Of a DNA stretch of 64,000 bases, positions 50,819 through 59,595 are shown one piece after another. Both the position numbers and the translations under genes were made by a program. The DNA lies in NCBI GenBank assembly GCA_963715405.1, contig OY970239.1, positions 1,116,001-1,180,000 on the forward strand, in the 5' to 3' direction. Every line of letters starts with the position of its first letter. Position 1 is the first letter of the stretch. The DNA is from JALZKA01 sp963715405. GTDB taxonomy: Bacteria > Actinomycetota > Thermoleophilia > Solirubrobacterales > 70-9. Under the pieces are notes generated by a model. That model did not search any database. It was not told where the DNA came from and worked only from the letters and a program-made list of their open reading frames with translations.

Positions 50819-51850
50819 ATGCGAGCGGTTGTCATCACCAAGAACGGTGGACCCGAGGTTCTGAAGGTCGAGGAGCGGCCTGATCCCGAGGTGGGGCCGG
50901 GTGAGATCCGCGTCGCGACCAAGGCGGCCGGCATCAACTTCGCCGATTTGATGGCGCGCTCAGGGGTCTATCCGGACGCCCCGAAGCCGCCGTCCGTCAT
51001 CGGCTATGAGATCGCGGGCGAGGTCGAATCTGTGGGCGAAGGGGTCACCGATTACGCGGTCGGCGACAGGGTGGTGGCCGGCACCCGCTTCGGCGGCTAC
51101 GCCGAGCTCGTGAGCGTCCCGGCTGAGGGCCAGGTGCTGAAGCTTCCCGACTCGCTGTCTTTCGAGCAGGGCGCCGCGATTCCCGTGAATTACGCGACCG
51201 CGTACGCGGGCTTCGTGATGATGGGCGGCCTTCGCAAGGGCGACCGGGCGCTCATTCACGCCGCGGCCGGCGGCGTCGGCATCGCGGCAACGCAGGTCGC
51301 AAAGGACATCGGAGCCGAGGTATTCGGCACCGCGTCGGCTTCCAAGCACGACGCGATCCGCGCTCAGGGCGTCGACCACCCGATCGACTACCGGTCGACC
51401 GATTTCGCCGACGAGGTCATGCGGATCACGAACGGAGAAGGAGTGGACGTCGTCATGGATGCTGTCGGGCCCTCTTCCTTCAAGCGCTCCTACTCCGTGC
51501 TGCGACAAGGCGGCCGACTCATCATGTTCGGGCTCTCAGAGGTGCAGACGGGCGAAAAGCGCGATCTCCCCGCGGTCTTGAAGGGCCTCGTGCAGATGCC
51601 GCTCGCGACGATGCCGTGGTGGAAGAGCCTCTCCGTGATGAACGAGAACAAGGGCGTCTTCGGACTCAACATGCTGAGCTGGTGGGACCGTGAAGGCCTC
51701 GCTCGTGCGCTCGAGCCTCTGGAAGCGGGAATCGCGTCCGGTGCCTACGTCCCGGTAGTCGCCGAGTCGTTCTCCTTCGACGACGCGCCTGCCGCGCACC
51801 GCTTCATCGGCGAGGGCAAGAACGTCGGCAAGGTCGTTTTGACTCCTTGA
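50819..51850 (+). CDS. Zinc-free medium-chain dehydrogenase/reductase (quinone oxidoreductase-like)
   Basis: A 343-residue NADPH-dependent oxidoreductase of the quinone reductase/VAT-1-like group. The GroES-like N-terminus (VVITKNGGPEVLKVEERPDPEVGPG, in part) has AAGINFADLMARSGVYPDAP in place of zinc ligands; then GYEIAGEVESVGEGVTDYAVGDRV, and the nucleotide fold RALIHAAAGGVGIAATQVAK with VDVVMDAVGPSSFKRSYSVL. Substrates are quinones or enones, not defined here. It stands alone with its own promoter. Confidence 0.92.
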   Translation: MRAVVITKNGGPEVLKVEERPDPEVGPGEIRVATKAAGINFADLMARSGVYPDAPKPPSVIGYEIAGEVESVGEGVTDYAVGDRVVAGTRFGGYAELVSVPAEGQVLKLPDSLSFEQGAAIPVNYATAYAGFVMMGGLRKGDRALIHAAAGGVGIAATQVAKDIGAEVFGTASASKHDAIRAQGVDHPIDYRSTDFADEVMRITNGEGVDVVMDAVGPSSFKRSYSVLRQGGRLIMFGLSEVQTGEKRDLPAVLKGLVQMPLATMPWWKSLSVMNENKGVFGLNMLSWWDREGLARALEPLEAGIASGAYVPVVAESFSFDDAPAAHRFIGEGKNVGKVVLTP

Positions 51851-51870
51851 CGCTCGTCGCCGGGCGCGTT

Positions 51871-51876
51871 TAGACT
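51871..51876 (+). promoter_or_regulatory. -10 hexamer TAGACT of a leaderless promoter
   Basis: TAGACT ends six bases before the ATG at 51883. Confidence 0.5.
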
Positions 51877-51882
51877 GCGTCG

Positions 51883-52470
51883 ATGCGGAAGGCGCGGGGG
51901 ATACTGACGATCGCAGGGGGCGTACTCGGAACGCTCGCCGGTGTGGCACTCGCGCTGGTTGCCTCGAGCGCGGCGGCCGGCCCAGATTCACGGGTGATCA
52001 CGATATTCGGCGACAGCGCGAATGCCATAACGATTCGAGGCTCACAGTCCAGCGAGGCGATCACCTTGCGAGGCTCGACCAAGATCATCACCGTGGTCGG
52101 CGAGAATCTCACCGAATCGAGAGAAGAGTGCAATCAGCCCTCGGGAGCGGGAACCGAGGTCTACTGCGCGCTCCGGGGCATTGAGACGATGGCAGTCTCG
52201 CTCCGCAAGGGCCGCGACACGTTCGCCATCGAGAACCGGCTCCCGGTTCAGATCACGGTTAACGGCGGGGATGCCGAGGATGAGTTGTTCGGGTTCGACC
52301 TCGCCGAAACGCTGATCGGGGGCGACCAGGACGACAGGATCTTCGGTGGGCGCGGTAAGGACACGATTGACGGCGGCAGAGGCGTTGACCGCTGCGAGGG
52401 CGAGGAGGGCCTGGACGCACTCACAAACTGCGAGCGGGGCGGGGCGGGTCAAGGGCCCGCCCGGCGATGA
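51883..52470 (+). CDS. Secreted RTX-repeat (hemolysin-type calcium-binding) protein
   Basis: A 195-residue exported protein. The N-terminus has a signal peptide or anchor (MRKARG, then ILTIAGGVLGTLAGVALALV, cleavage probably near SSAAAGPDS). The mature part begins with a beta-rich repeat region (ITIFGDSANAITIRGSQSSE) and ends in RTX nonapeptide repeats of the form GGDxxDxIFGGxGxDxI (GGDQDDRIFGGRGKDTIDGG), which fold when calcium binds outside the cell. Three or four repeats are present, fewer than in large RTX toxins. Four cysteines (two near residue 88-98, two at the C-terminus) could form disulphides. Function unknown; small RTX proteins of this size are common in soil Actinobacteria. Confidence 0.85.
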   Translation: MRKARGILTIAGGVLGTLAGVALALVASSAAAGPDSRVITIFGDSANAITIRGSQSSEAITLRGSTKIITVVGENLTESREECNQPSGAGTEVYCALRGIETMAVSLRKGRDTFAIENRLPVQITVNGGDAEDELFGFDLAETLIGGDQDDRIFGGRGKDTIDGGRGVDRCEGEEGLDALTNCERGGAGQGPARR

Positions 52471-52476
52471 AATCAC

Positions 52477-52504
52477 TTGACGGATGTGGAGTCGCTGGTA
52501 CTCT
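52477..52504 (+). promoter_or_regulatory. leuA promoter TTGACG-N16-TACTCT
   Basis: TTGACG (52477-52482) and TACTCT (52499-52504) are spaced by 16 bases, a good sigma-70-type promoter. It places the start of transcription near 52511, just before the leader-peptide ATG at 52515. Confidence 0.6.
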
Positions 52505-52514
52505 GCGAAGTCCG

Positions 52515-52574
52515 ATGACCTCCGGCACCCGCAGCCTGGCGCTTCTCCTTCTCCTCCCCCGCTGGGGGAGTTAA
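52515..52574 (+). CDS. leuL: Leucine-rich leader peptide of leuA
   Basis: A 19-residue open frame, MTSGTRSLALLLLLPRWGS, with five consecutive leucine codons (CTT CTC CTT CTC CTC) and another two residues earlier. It begins four bases after the expected transcription start and ends 66 bases before leuA. Leucine runs of this kind in front of leuA mark ribosome-mediated attenuation. Here the codon run at 52545-52554 (CTCCTTCTCC) is the exact complement of GGAGAAGGAG at 52625-52634, the leuA ribosome-binding site. A ribosome stalled on the Leu codons would cover the former and free the latter. It is too short to judge by codon statistics; the evidence is the codon run, position and complementarity. 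Confidence 0.8.
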   Translation: MTSGTRSLALLLLLPRWGS

Positions 52575-52634
52575 TCGCCGGCGGCGCGTAGCCGCACACC
52601 CAGCACAGGTACATCGGTCTTAACGGAGAAGGAG
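52545..52634 (+). promoter_or_regulatory. leuA attenuator: competing RNA pairings that can hide the leuA ribosome site
   Basis: Pairing 1: CTCCTTCTCC (52545-52554, the Leu codons) with GGAGAAGGAG (52625-52634, leuA Shine-Dalgarno), 10 perfect pairs. Pairing 2: CTCCCCC (52554-52560) with GGGGGAG (52564-52570), 7 pairs around a 3-nt loop at the end of the leader frame. Pairing 3: GCTGGG (52561-52566) with CCCAGC (52599-52604), exclusive with pairing 2. Pairing 4: GCGGC (52581-52585) with GCCGC (52591-52595). There is no T tract, which favours control of translation rather than of termination. Confidence 0.65.
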
Positions 52635-52640
52635 TAGGGC

Positions 52641-54236
52641 ATGGCCACCTCGGGCCCATCGGAATCAAATCGCGTCGAGATCTTCGACACGACGCTGAGA
52701 GACGGCGAGCAGTCCCCCGGCATCTCGCTGAACACGCAGGAGAAGGTCGAGATCGCACACCAGCTCGCGCGCCTTGGCGTGGACGTGATCGAGGCCGGCT
52801 TTCCGATCACCTCGCCGGGCGATTTCGAGGCGGTCGAGGCGATCGCCCGCGAGGTCACCGGACCTGTGATTTGCGGTCTCGCCCGCACGCACAAGGCCGA
52901 TATCGACGCCGCCTGGAATGCAATCAAGGACTCGGAGCGACCGCGCATCCACACATTCATCTCGACCTCCGACATCCACATCGAACACCAGCTCCAGACG
53001 ACGCACGACGATGTGAAGGGCCAGGCGAAAGCGGCGGTCGCGCTCGCCAAGTCCTACACGGACGATGTCGAGTTCTCGCCGATGGACGCGACCCGCGCCG
53101 ACGCCGACTTCACGGCCGAGGTGTGCGCGATCGCGGTCGCCGAAGGCGCGAGCGTGATCAACATCCCCGACACGGTCGGCTACACGACCCCCGAGGAGTA
53201 CACGGCGTACCTCCGTCGCCTCTACGAGCTGATCCCGGGGCTTGGGGACGTCACCGTCTCGGTCCACTGCCATGACGACCTCGGGCTTGCGGTAGCCAAC
53301 TCCTACGCGGGCGTCCTCGCCGGCGCGCGCCAGGTCGAGTGCGCCGTGAACGGCATTGGCGAGCGCGCGGGCAACTGCTCGCTCGAGGAGATCGTGATGC
53401 TCCTGCGGACGCGCACCGACGAGCACGGTCTCGACACCGGCCTCGATGCCACCGAGCTCGCGCGCACCAGCCGCATGATCTCCCGCCTCACCGGTTATCC
53501 GGTCCAGCCGAACAAGGCGATCGTGGGGCGAAACGCGTTCGCGCACGAGTCGGGCATCCATCAGGACGGCGTGCTCAAGGAGCGCACGACCTACGAGATC
53601 ATGGACCCGACCGAGGTCGGGCTCGAGTCGAACTCGATCGTCCTCGGCAAGCACTCGGGACGCCATGCGCTTCGCGACGCGCTGGCCGAGCTCGGCTTCA
53701 AGGTGGACGGCTCGGCTCTCAATCAGGCGTTCAAGCGGTTCAAGGAGATCGCTGACAAGAAGAAGCAGGTGACCGCCCTCGACCTGGAGGCGATCGTCTC
53801 CGACGAGATGCGCGAGCGCACCGACTCCTACGTGCTCGACTGGTTCGAGGTCAGCGCCGGGTCGCGTACGGAGCCTCGCGCCCGCGTCGCCGTGAAGATG
53901 CCCTCGGGCGAGGAGACGGTCGGCGAGGCGACCGGCGACGGCCCGGTGGACGCGATCTTCTCGGCGATCCGCGCTGCGATACCGACCGAGTGCGAGCTTC
54001 GCTCATACACCGTCTCGGCGGTGACCGAGGGCGAGGACGCGCTCGGCGAGGTAACCGTGATGCTGCGCGCTCACGGCCGGCTCGCGTCCGGCCAAGGCGT
54101 AGCGACCGACATCCTCGAGGCATCCGCGCGCGCATACGTCCGCGCGCTCTCGAACGCTCTCGATGGAGCCGCCGTCCGCGAGGCCGAGGGGCTGACCGAG
54201 GACGCCGCGAAGCTGCCGTCAACGCCCGGGCCGTAA
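52641..54236 (+). CDS. leuA: 2-Isopropylmalate synthase
   Basis: A 531-residue acetyl-CoA-dependent synthase, the committed step of leucine synthesis. The barrel shows VEIFDTTLRDGEQSPGISLN, VDVIEAGFPITSPGDFEAV, CHDDLGLAVANSYAGVLAGA with HxH metal ligand region in VSVHCHDDLG, and GNCSLEEIVM, NAFAHESGIHQDG. The C-terminal regulatory domain that binds leucine follows (about residue 395 on, SYVLDWFEVSAGSRTEPRARV). This is the shorter bacterial LeuA1 type, which the N-terminus fits. GGAGAAGGAG six bases before the ATG is an unusually strong ribosome site and is the target of the leader pairing. Confidence 0.95.
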   Translation: MATSGPSESNRVEIFDTTLRDGEQSPGISLNTQEKVEIAHQLARLGVDVIEAGFPITSPGDFEAVEAIAREVTGPVICGLARTHKADIDAAWNAIKDSERPRIHTFISTSDIHIEHQLQTTHDDVKGQAKAAVALAKSYTDDVEFSPMDATRADADFTAEVCAIAVAEGASVINIPDTVGYTTPEEYTAYLRRLYELIPGLGDVTVSVHCHDDLGLAVANSYAGVLAGARQVECAVNGIGERAGNCSLEEIVMLLRTRTDEHGLDTGLDATELARTSRMISRLTGYPVQPNKAIVGRNAFAHESGIHQDGVLKERTTYEIMDPTEVGLESNSIVLGKHSGRHALRDALAELGFKVDGSALNQAFKRFKEIADKKKQVTALDLEAIVSDEMRERTDSYVLDWFEVSAGSRTEPRARVAVKMPSGEETVGEATGDGPVDAIFSAIRAAIPTECELRSYTVSAVTEGEDALGEVTVMLRAHGRLASGQGVATDILEASARAYVRALSNALDGAAVREAEGLTEDAAKLPSTPGP

Positions 54237-54249
54237 GGCGTCAGCCCAC

Positions 54250-54292
54250 CTGGTCGACTTTTTGGTGCTCCTGCGCCGGTTTTGTCGACCAG
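54250..54292. repeat. Perfect inverted repeat CTGGTCGAC ... GTCGACCAG before the SDR gene
   Basis: Nine-base arms at 54250-54258 and 54284-54292 are separated by 25 bases containing two T tracts. The right arm touches the TAGGGT hexamer, so a dimeric regulator bound here would cover the SDR promoter; a role as leuA terminator is also possible. Confidence 0.5.
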
Positions 54293-54298
54293 TAGGGT
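54293..54298 (+). promoter_or_regulatory. -10 hexamer TAGGGT of the SDR gene
   Basis: TAGGGT ends seven bases before GTG 54306 and directly abuts the inverted repeat. Confidence 0.45.
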
Positions 54299-54305
54299 CC
54301 CTGGT

Positions 54306-55046
54306 GTGGGTCGGCTCGACGGTAGAAAGGTTCTGATCACGGGCGCCTCGTCGGGCATCGGCGAGGCGACGGCCGAGGCAGTCGTCGCCGAGGGCGGCGC
54401 CGTCGCGCTCGGCGCGCGGCGCAAGGACCGCTTGGACGAGATCGTGGACGGCCTCGACGGCACCGCGATCGCGATCGAGTCCGACATCGGCGAGGAGGAG
54501 CAGGCCAAGAAGCTCGTCGAGGAGGCCAATGAAGGCCTCGGTGGTCTCGATGGCCTGGTCAACAACGCCGGGGTGATGCTCCTCGGTCCGCTTCAGGGCG
54601 CAGATCCCGAGGAGTGGCGCACGATGATCAACGTCAACTGCCTCGGGCTTCTCTACTGCACGCATTACGCGCTGCCGCTGCTGCGCGACGGCGGGGGAGG
54701 GGACGTCGTGAACGTGTCGTCGGTAGCCGGGCGCACCGCAGGGCTCGGATCGGGCGTTTACAACATGACCAAGTGGGGCGTCGTCGGCTACTCGGAGTCG
54801 CTTCGCCAGGAGGGCGCCCACATCGGCGTCCGCGTCACTTGCGTCGAGCCGGGCTTCGTCGAGACCGAGCTCCACGGCCACAACGAGCACCCGATGGTCC
54901 TCGAGCAGATCGAGAAGACGAAGGAGCAGACAGGCAAGGTTCTCGAAAGCTCGGATATCGCGAACGCGATCGTCTACGCGCTCGCCCAGCCCAAGCACGT
55001 CTCGATCAACGAGATCCTCGTCCGCCCATCCGGGCAAACGCGCTAA
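54306..55046 (+). CDS. Short-chain dehydrogenase/reductase
   Basis: A 246-residue classical SDR. It has the NADP-binding TGASSGIGEATAEAVVAEG, the basic ALGARRKDRL that favours NADP, GLVNNAGVMLLGPLQG, and the catalytic Ser and Tyr-x3-Lys in VVNVSSVAGR and YNMTKWGVVGYSESL. The segment VEPGFVETELHGH and the C-terminal HVSINEILVRPSGQTR are typical of oxidoreductases of the YdfG/SDR-Clp type with unknown alcohol substrates. GTG 54306 is chosen for the hexamer spacing. It lies between leuA and the regulator-leuC unit, but no leucine-pathway role can be read from it. Confidence 0.9.
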   Translation: MGRLDGRKVLITGASSGIGEATAEAVVAEGGAVALGARRKDRLDEIVDGLDGTAIAIESDIGEEEQAKKLVEEANEGLGGLDGLVNNAGVMLLGPLQGADPEEWRTMINVNCLGLLYCTHYALPLLRDGGGGDVVNVSSVAGRTAGLGSGVYNMTKWGVVGYSESLRQEGAHIGVRVTCVEPGFVETELHGHNEHPMVLEQIEKTKEQTGKVLESSDIANAIVYALAQPKHVSINEILVRPSGQTR

Positions 55047-55050
55047 ACAA

Positions 55051-55070
55051 GCGTATGCGATAACATACGC
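55051..55070. promoter_or_regulatory. Operator palindrome GCGTATG-N6-CATACGC overlapping the promoter of the XRE-cupin gene
   Basis: Perfect 7-bp arms at 55051-55057 and 55064-55070, with TAACAT (55061-55066) as the likely -10 inside the palindrome and the GTG start at 55077. Autoregulation by the encoded helix-turn-helix protein is the simplest reading. Confidence 0.55.
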
Positions 55071-55076
55071 GCCGCT

Positions 55077-55658
55077 GTGGAAGCGGTCGCGACAGAGAAC
55101 GGGGCGGTCGGAAAGCGCGTGCGCGCGCTTCGCGAATCCATGAGCCTCTCACTTCGCGACCTCGCCGACCGCTCAGGGGTCTCGGCGCCGATGCTCTCGC
55201 AGGTCGAGCGTGGCGACACCTCGCCGACGCTCACGGTCGCCGGGCGTATCGCGTCGGGACTCGATCTGACCCTGTCGCAACTCCTTCGCCTCGACGAGGC
55301 CGAGCACGTCGTCGTTGTACCTCGTGGCACGGGTCGCACGCGCAAGCGCGGCGGTCACGGCACCGAGGAGCTCACCCCGGCGCTGCCCGGGCAGCGTGCC
55401 GATGTCTCGAAGCACGTGCTCGAGTCCGGCGCTTCGACCGGAGGGCCAAAGGACCCGCCCATGCACGAGGCCGGGGCGCGTGAGACCGCACTCGTCCTCG
55501 AAGGCAGCCTCACGCTCGTCGTTGACGGCGATGCCCGCGAGCTCTCCGAAGGAGACGCCGTGACCTTCGACGCCGACCTCCCGCACCACTTCGAAAACCG
55601 CGGCAAGCGCGCGTGCGAGTTCGTCGCCGTGGTGGCCGCCGGCCTCAGGCGGTCATAG
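55077..55658 (+). CDS. XRE-family regulator with C-terminal cupin sensor domain
   Basis: A 193-residue regulator. Residues about 8-66 form an XRE helix-turn-helix (VGKRVRALRESMSLSLRDLA, DRSGVSAPMLSQVERGDTSPTL); residues about 110-190 form a cupin (MHEAGARETALVLEGSLTLVVDG, then GDAVTFDADLPHHFENRGKRACEF), which binds a small effector. Such two-domain proteins control amino acid, polyamine or sugar genes. The GTG start lies just behind a palindromic operator. leuC begins nine bases after its stop, so it is transcribed with leuC-leuD-methyltransferase-leuB and may sense a leucine-pathway metabolite. Confidence 0.92.
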   Translation: MEAVATENGAVGKRVRALRESMSLSLRDLADRSGVSAPMLSQVERGDTSPTLTVAGRIASGLDLTLSQLLRLDEAEHVVVVPRGTGRTRKRGGHGTEELTPALPGQRADVSKHVLESGASTGGPKDPPMHEAGARETALVLEGSLTLVVDGDARELSEGDAVTFDADLPHHFENRGKRACEFVAVVAAGLRRS

Positions 55659-55667
55659 GAGAACGCG

Positions 55668-57032
55668 ATGCCTAAGACGATGTTCGAAAAGATCTGGGAG
55701 GCCCACGCTGTCTCCGACGACCTCATCTACATCGACCTACACCTGGTCCACGAGGTCACCTCACCCCAGGCATTCGACGGCCTCCGGCTCGCCGGGCGCA
55801 AGGTGCGAAGGCCTGACCGCACCCTCGCCACGGCCGACCACAACGTGCCAACCGACGGTACGCCGACCGCGCAGCAGATCGCCGATGTCCTCTCGCGAAA
55901 GCAGGTCGAGACGCTCGAGGAGAACTGCGCGGAGTTCGGCGTCCCGGTTTATTCGCTCGGCTCCGCCCGCCAGGGCATCGTCCACGTTATCGGGCCTGAG
56001 ATGGGCGTGACCCAGCCGGGCATGACGATCGTCTGCGGCGACTCCCACACCTCGACCCACGGGGCCTTCGGCGCGCTCGCGTTTGGCATCGGCACCTCGG
56101 AGGTTGAGCATGTCCTCGCCACCCAGACGCTTCTTCAAAAGCGTCCGAAGACGATGCGCATCTCCTACTCGGGCGAGCTGGGGGAGGGGGTCGCTGCCAA
56201 GGACCTGATTCTCGCGACGATCGGAAAGCTCGGCACGGGCGGCATGGTCGGCCACGTCGTCGAGTACGCGGGTCAGACGATGGCAGGCCTCTCGATGGAG
56301 AACCGCATGACGATCTGCAACATGACGATCGAGGGAGGCGGCCGCGCCGGGATGATCGCGCCCGACGAGACGACCTTCGAGTGGATCGAGGGTCGCGACG
56401 CCGCGCCCGCCGACTTCGACCAAGCCGTCGCCGAGTGGCGCCGCCTCCCGACCGACGAGGGAGCCGACTTCGATACCGAGATCGAGGTGGACGCCGCGGC
56501 GATCTCGCCCATGGTCACGTGGGGGACGACGCCGGGACAGGTAGTCCAGGTGACCGATGCGGTGCCCGAGCCGACCAGCGAGGTCGAGGAGCGAGCGCTC
56601 CGCTACATGGATCTCGAGCCCGGCACGCCGATCAACGAGATTCCGCTCGAGCGCATCTTCATCGGATCGTGCACGAACTCACGGATCGGCGACCTCCGCG
56701 AGGCCGCGTCGATGGTGAAGGGCCGCAAGGTCGCTTCGACGCTCGAGGCGATGGTGGTGCCCGGCTCGGCGCAGGTGAAGGCGCAGGCCGAGAAGGAGGG
56801 GCTCGACGAGATTTTCCGCGCTGCCGGATTCGACTGGCGCTCCGCGGGCTGCTCGATGTGCCTGGGGATGAACCCGGACACGTTGAGCCCAGGCGAGCGC
56901 TGCGCCTCGACCTCCAACCGCAACTTCGAGGGGCGACAAGGCAAGGGCGGGCGCACCCACCTCGTGAGCCCGAAGATGGCGGCAGCGGCCGCGATCGAGG
57001 GCCGGTTCGTCGATATCCGCGAGTGGAGCTGA
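55668..57032 (+). CDS. leuC: 3-Isopropylmalate dehydratase large subunit
   Basis: A 454-residue aconitase-family [4Fe-4S] subunit that isomerises 2- to 3-isopropylmalate and, with CimA present, probably citramalate to methylmalate. It has DLHLVHEVTSPQAFDGL, VCGDSHTSTHGAFGALAFGIG (in part), and the three cluster cysteines in IFIGSCTNSRIGDL and SAGCSMCLGMNPD. AGGAGA precedes the ATG. leuD follows after three bases. Length is normal for bacterial LeuC. Confidence 0.96.
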   Translation: MPKTMFEKIWEAHAVSDDLIYIDLHLVHEVTSPQAFDGLRLAGRKVRRPDRTLATADHNVPTDGTPTAQQIADVLSRKQVETLEENCAEFGVPVYSLGSARQGIVHVIGPEMGVTQPGMTIVCGDSHTSTHGAFGALAFGIGTSEVEHVLATQTLLQKRPKTMRISYSGELGEGVAAKDLILATIGKLGTGGMVGHVVEYAGQTMAGLSMENRMTICNMTIEGGGRAGMIAPDETTFEWIEGRDAAPADFDQAVAEWRRLPTDEGADFDTEIEVDAAAISPMVTWGTTPGQVVQVTDAVPEPTSEVEERALRYMDLEPGTPINEIPLERIFIGSCTNSRIGDLREAASMVKGRKVASTLEAMVVPGSAQVKAQAEKEGLDEIFRAAGFDWRSAGCSMCLGMNPDTLSPGERCASTSNRNFEGRQGKGGRTHLVSPKMAAAAAIEGRFVDIREWS

Positions 57033-57035
57033 GCC

Positions 57036-57599
57036 ATGGATCCTGTGACAACGATCGAGGGCAAAGTCTCGTTCCTCGACCGAGCCGATGTCGACACCGA
57101 TCAGATCATCCCCAAGCAGTTCTTAAAGCGAGTCGAGCGCACCGGCTTCGGCGAGTTCCTCTTCTACGACTGGCTCCGCGACGGCGAGATCGAGCTCGAG
57201 CCCAACCCGATCCTGGTCACCGGGCGGAACTTCGGCAGCGGCTCCTCGCGCGAGCACGCGCCGTGGGCGCTCGAAGACTTCGGCTTCAAGGCGATCGTCG
57301 CGCCGTCGTTCGCCGACATCTTCTTCTCCAACTGCACGAAGATCGGCCTGCTGCCGGTGGTGCTGGCCGAGGACGAGTGCCGCGCCGTGGCCGAGGCGGG
57401 CGCGGCGAGGATCGACCTCGATGCGCAGACAGTCACCTGCGACGCGGGCACTTACGAGTTCGAGATCGAAGCCGACACGAAGCACCGCCTCCTGAATGGC
57501 CTCGACGACATCGGCGTGACGCTCCAAAACGAGGCGGCGATTGACGCTTTCGAATCAGCGGGCAAGGCTGACCGCGCGCCCGTGACGACGGCTCTTTAG
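57036..57599 (+). CDS. leuD: 3-Isopropylmalate dehydratase small subunit
   Basis: A 187-residue swivelling subunit completing the LeuCD dehydratase. The conserved FLDRADVDTDQIIPKQFLKR, GRNFGSGSSREHAPWALEDF and VAPSFADIFFSNCTKIGLLP are present. It starts three bases after leuC. The methyltransferase gene begins on the base immediately after its TAG stop. Confidence 0.96.
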   Translation: MDPVTTIEGKVSFLDRADVDTDQIIPKQFLKRVERTGFGEFLFYDWLRDGEIELEPNPILVTGRNFGSGSSREHAPWALEDFGFKAIVAPSFADIFFSNCTKIGLLPVVLAEDECRAVAEAGAARIDLDAQTVTCDAGTYEFEIEADTKHRLLNGLDDIGVTLQNEAAIDAFESAGKADRAPVTTAL

Positions 57600-58357
57600 A
57601 TGAGCGCGCCGCTTCGCCCGATCGAGTGGAAGGCTGAGGAGTACGACCAGCATTCTGCGCCGCACGAGGAATGGCAGGCAGAGATCCTCGAGCGGCTTGA
57701 GCTGAAGGGCGACGAGACTGTGCTCGACGCGGGATGCGGCACAGGGCGCCTGACGAAGCGGCTTGCCGAGCGCGTTCCGAGGGGGCGCGTGATCGGGGTG
57801 GATGCCTCAGCGGCGATGATCAAGAAAGCGCGCGAGCACCTGGGCGAGGACGCGGACCTGCGGCACCAGGACCTCACCCGTCTTGACCTCGGCGTCGAGG
57901 TCGACGCCGTCTACTCGAGTGCGGTCTTCCACTGGATTCAAGACCACGAGGCGCTGTTTCGCTCGCTCCACGGAACGATGAAGCCCGGAGCGGCGCTCGA
58001 GGCGCAGTGCGGGGGGCAGGGGAACATCGCCGAGGTAGAGCGGGCGCTCGATGCGCTTTCGGGTGATGAGCGCTTCGCGCCGTACCTGCGTGGCGACACC
58101 CAGGGAACGAACTTTGCCTCCGTCGACGACACGCAGGCGCGGCTAGCCGAGGCCGGCTTCTCCGACATCCGGGTCTGGACGCAGCCCTGGCCCGTCCACC
58201 CGGCGGATCCCGCGGGTTACGTTTCCACCGTGATCTTGCCCTGGCACCTCGACCGGCTCCCTGACGAGCTGCACCAGCCGTTCATCCGCGCGGTGCTCGA
58301 GACGTCGCCGAGGCCGCTCGTAGTCAATTACGTGCGCCTCAACATCTCCGCAAGAGC

Positions 58358-58361
<4 letters not shown>
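57600..58361 (+). CDS. SAM-dependent methyltransferase, trans-aconitate methyltransferase-like, inside the leuCDB operon
   Basis: A 253-residue class I methyltransferase. Motif I is VLDAGCGTGRLTKRLAERVP, followed by VIGVDASAAMIKKAREHLG (motif II), AVYSSAVFHWIQDHEALFRSL and PGAALEAQCGG. The FHWIxDHxxxFxxL block and the C-terminal PWPVHPADPAGYVSTVILPW-type region resemble trans-aconitate methyltransferases. It starts on the base after the leuD stop and leuB starts inside its last codons, so all three are coupled. Aconitate-like dehydratase by-products or 3-isopropylmalate are possible substrates; the yeast enzyme Tmt1 methylates both kinds. The substrate is inferred from position only. Confidence 0.88.
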
Positions 58362-59416
<1,055 letters not shown>

Positions 59417-59557
59417 CCGCGCGAAGTCCTACGTCTGGTCGCTCTTGCCTCGTATCAGCAACGAAACTCGTCGACGTAGTTCACTCGGGAGAGAGAACGC
59501 TGAGCCACGCGACCGTCACCTTCCTTGATGGCCGCGTAGAGACGCGAACCGTTCCTG

Positions 59558-59563
59558 CATAAT
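59558..59563 (+). promoter_or_regulatory. Probable -10 (CATAAT) for ilvE
   Basis: CATAAT lies 32 bases before the GTG; a short leader with AAGGAG at 59586-59591 would follow. No convincing -35 is seen. The rest of the 179-base gap after leuB shows no other clear feature. Confidence 0.35.
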
Positions 59564-59595
59564 CCCCTGGGCGTCAAGCAACCCCAAGGAGCACC

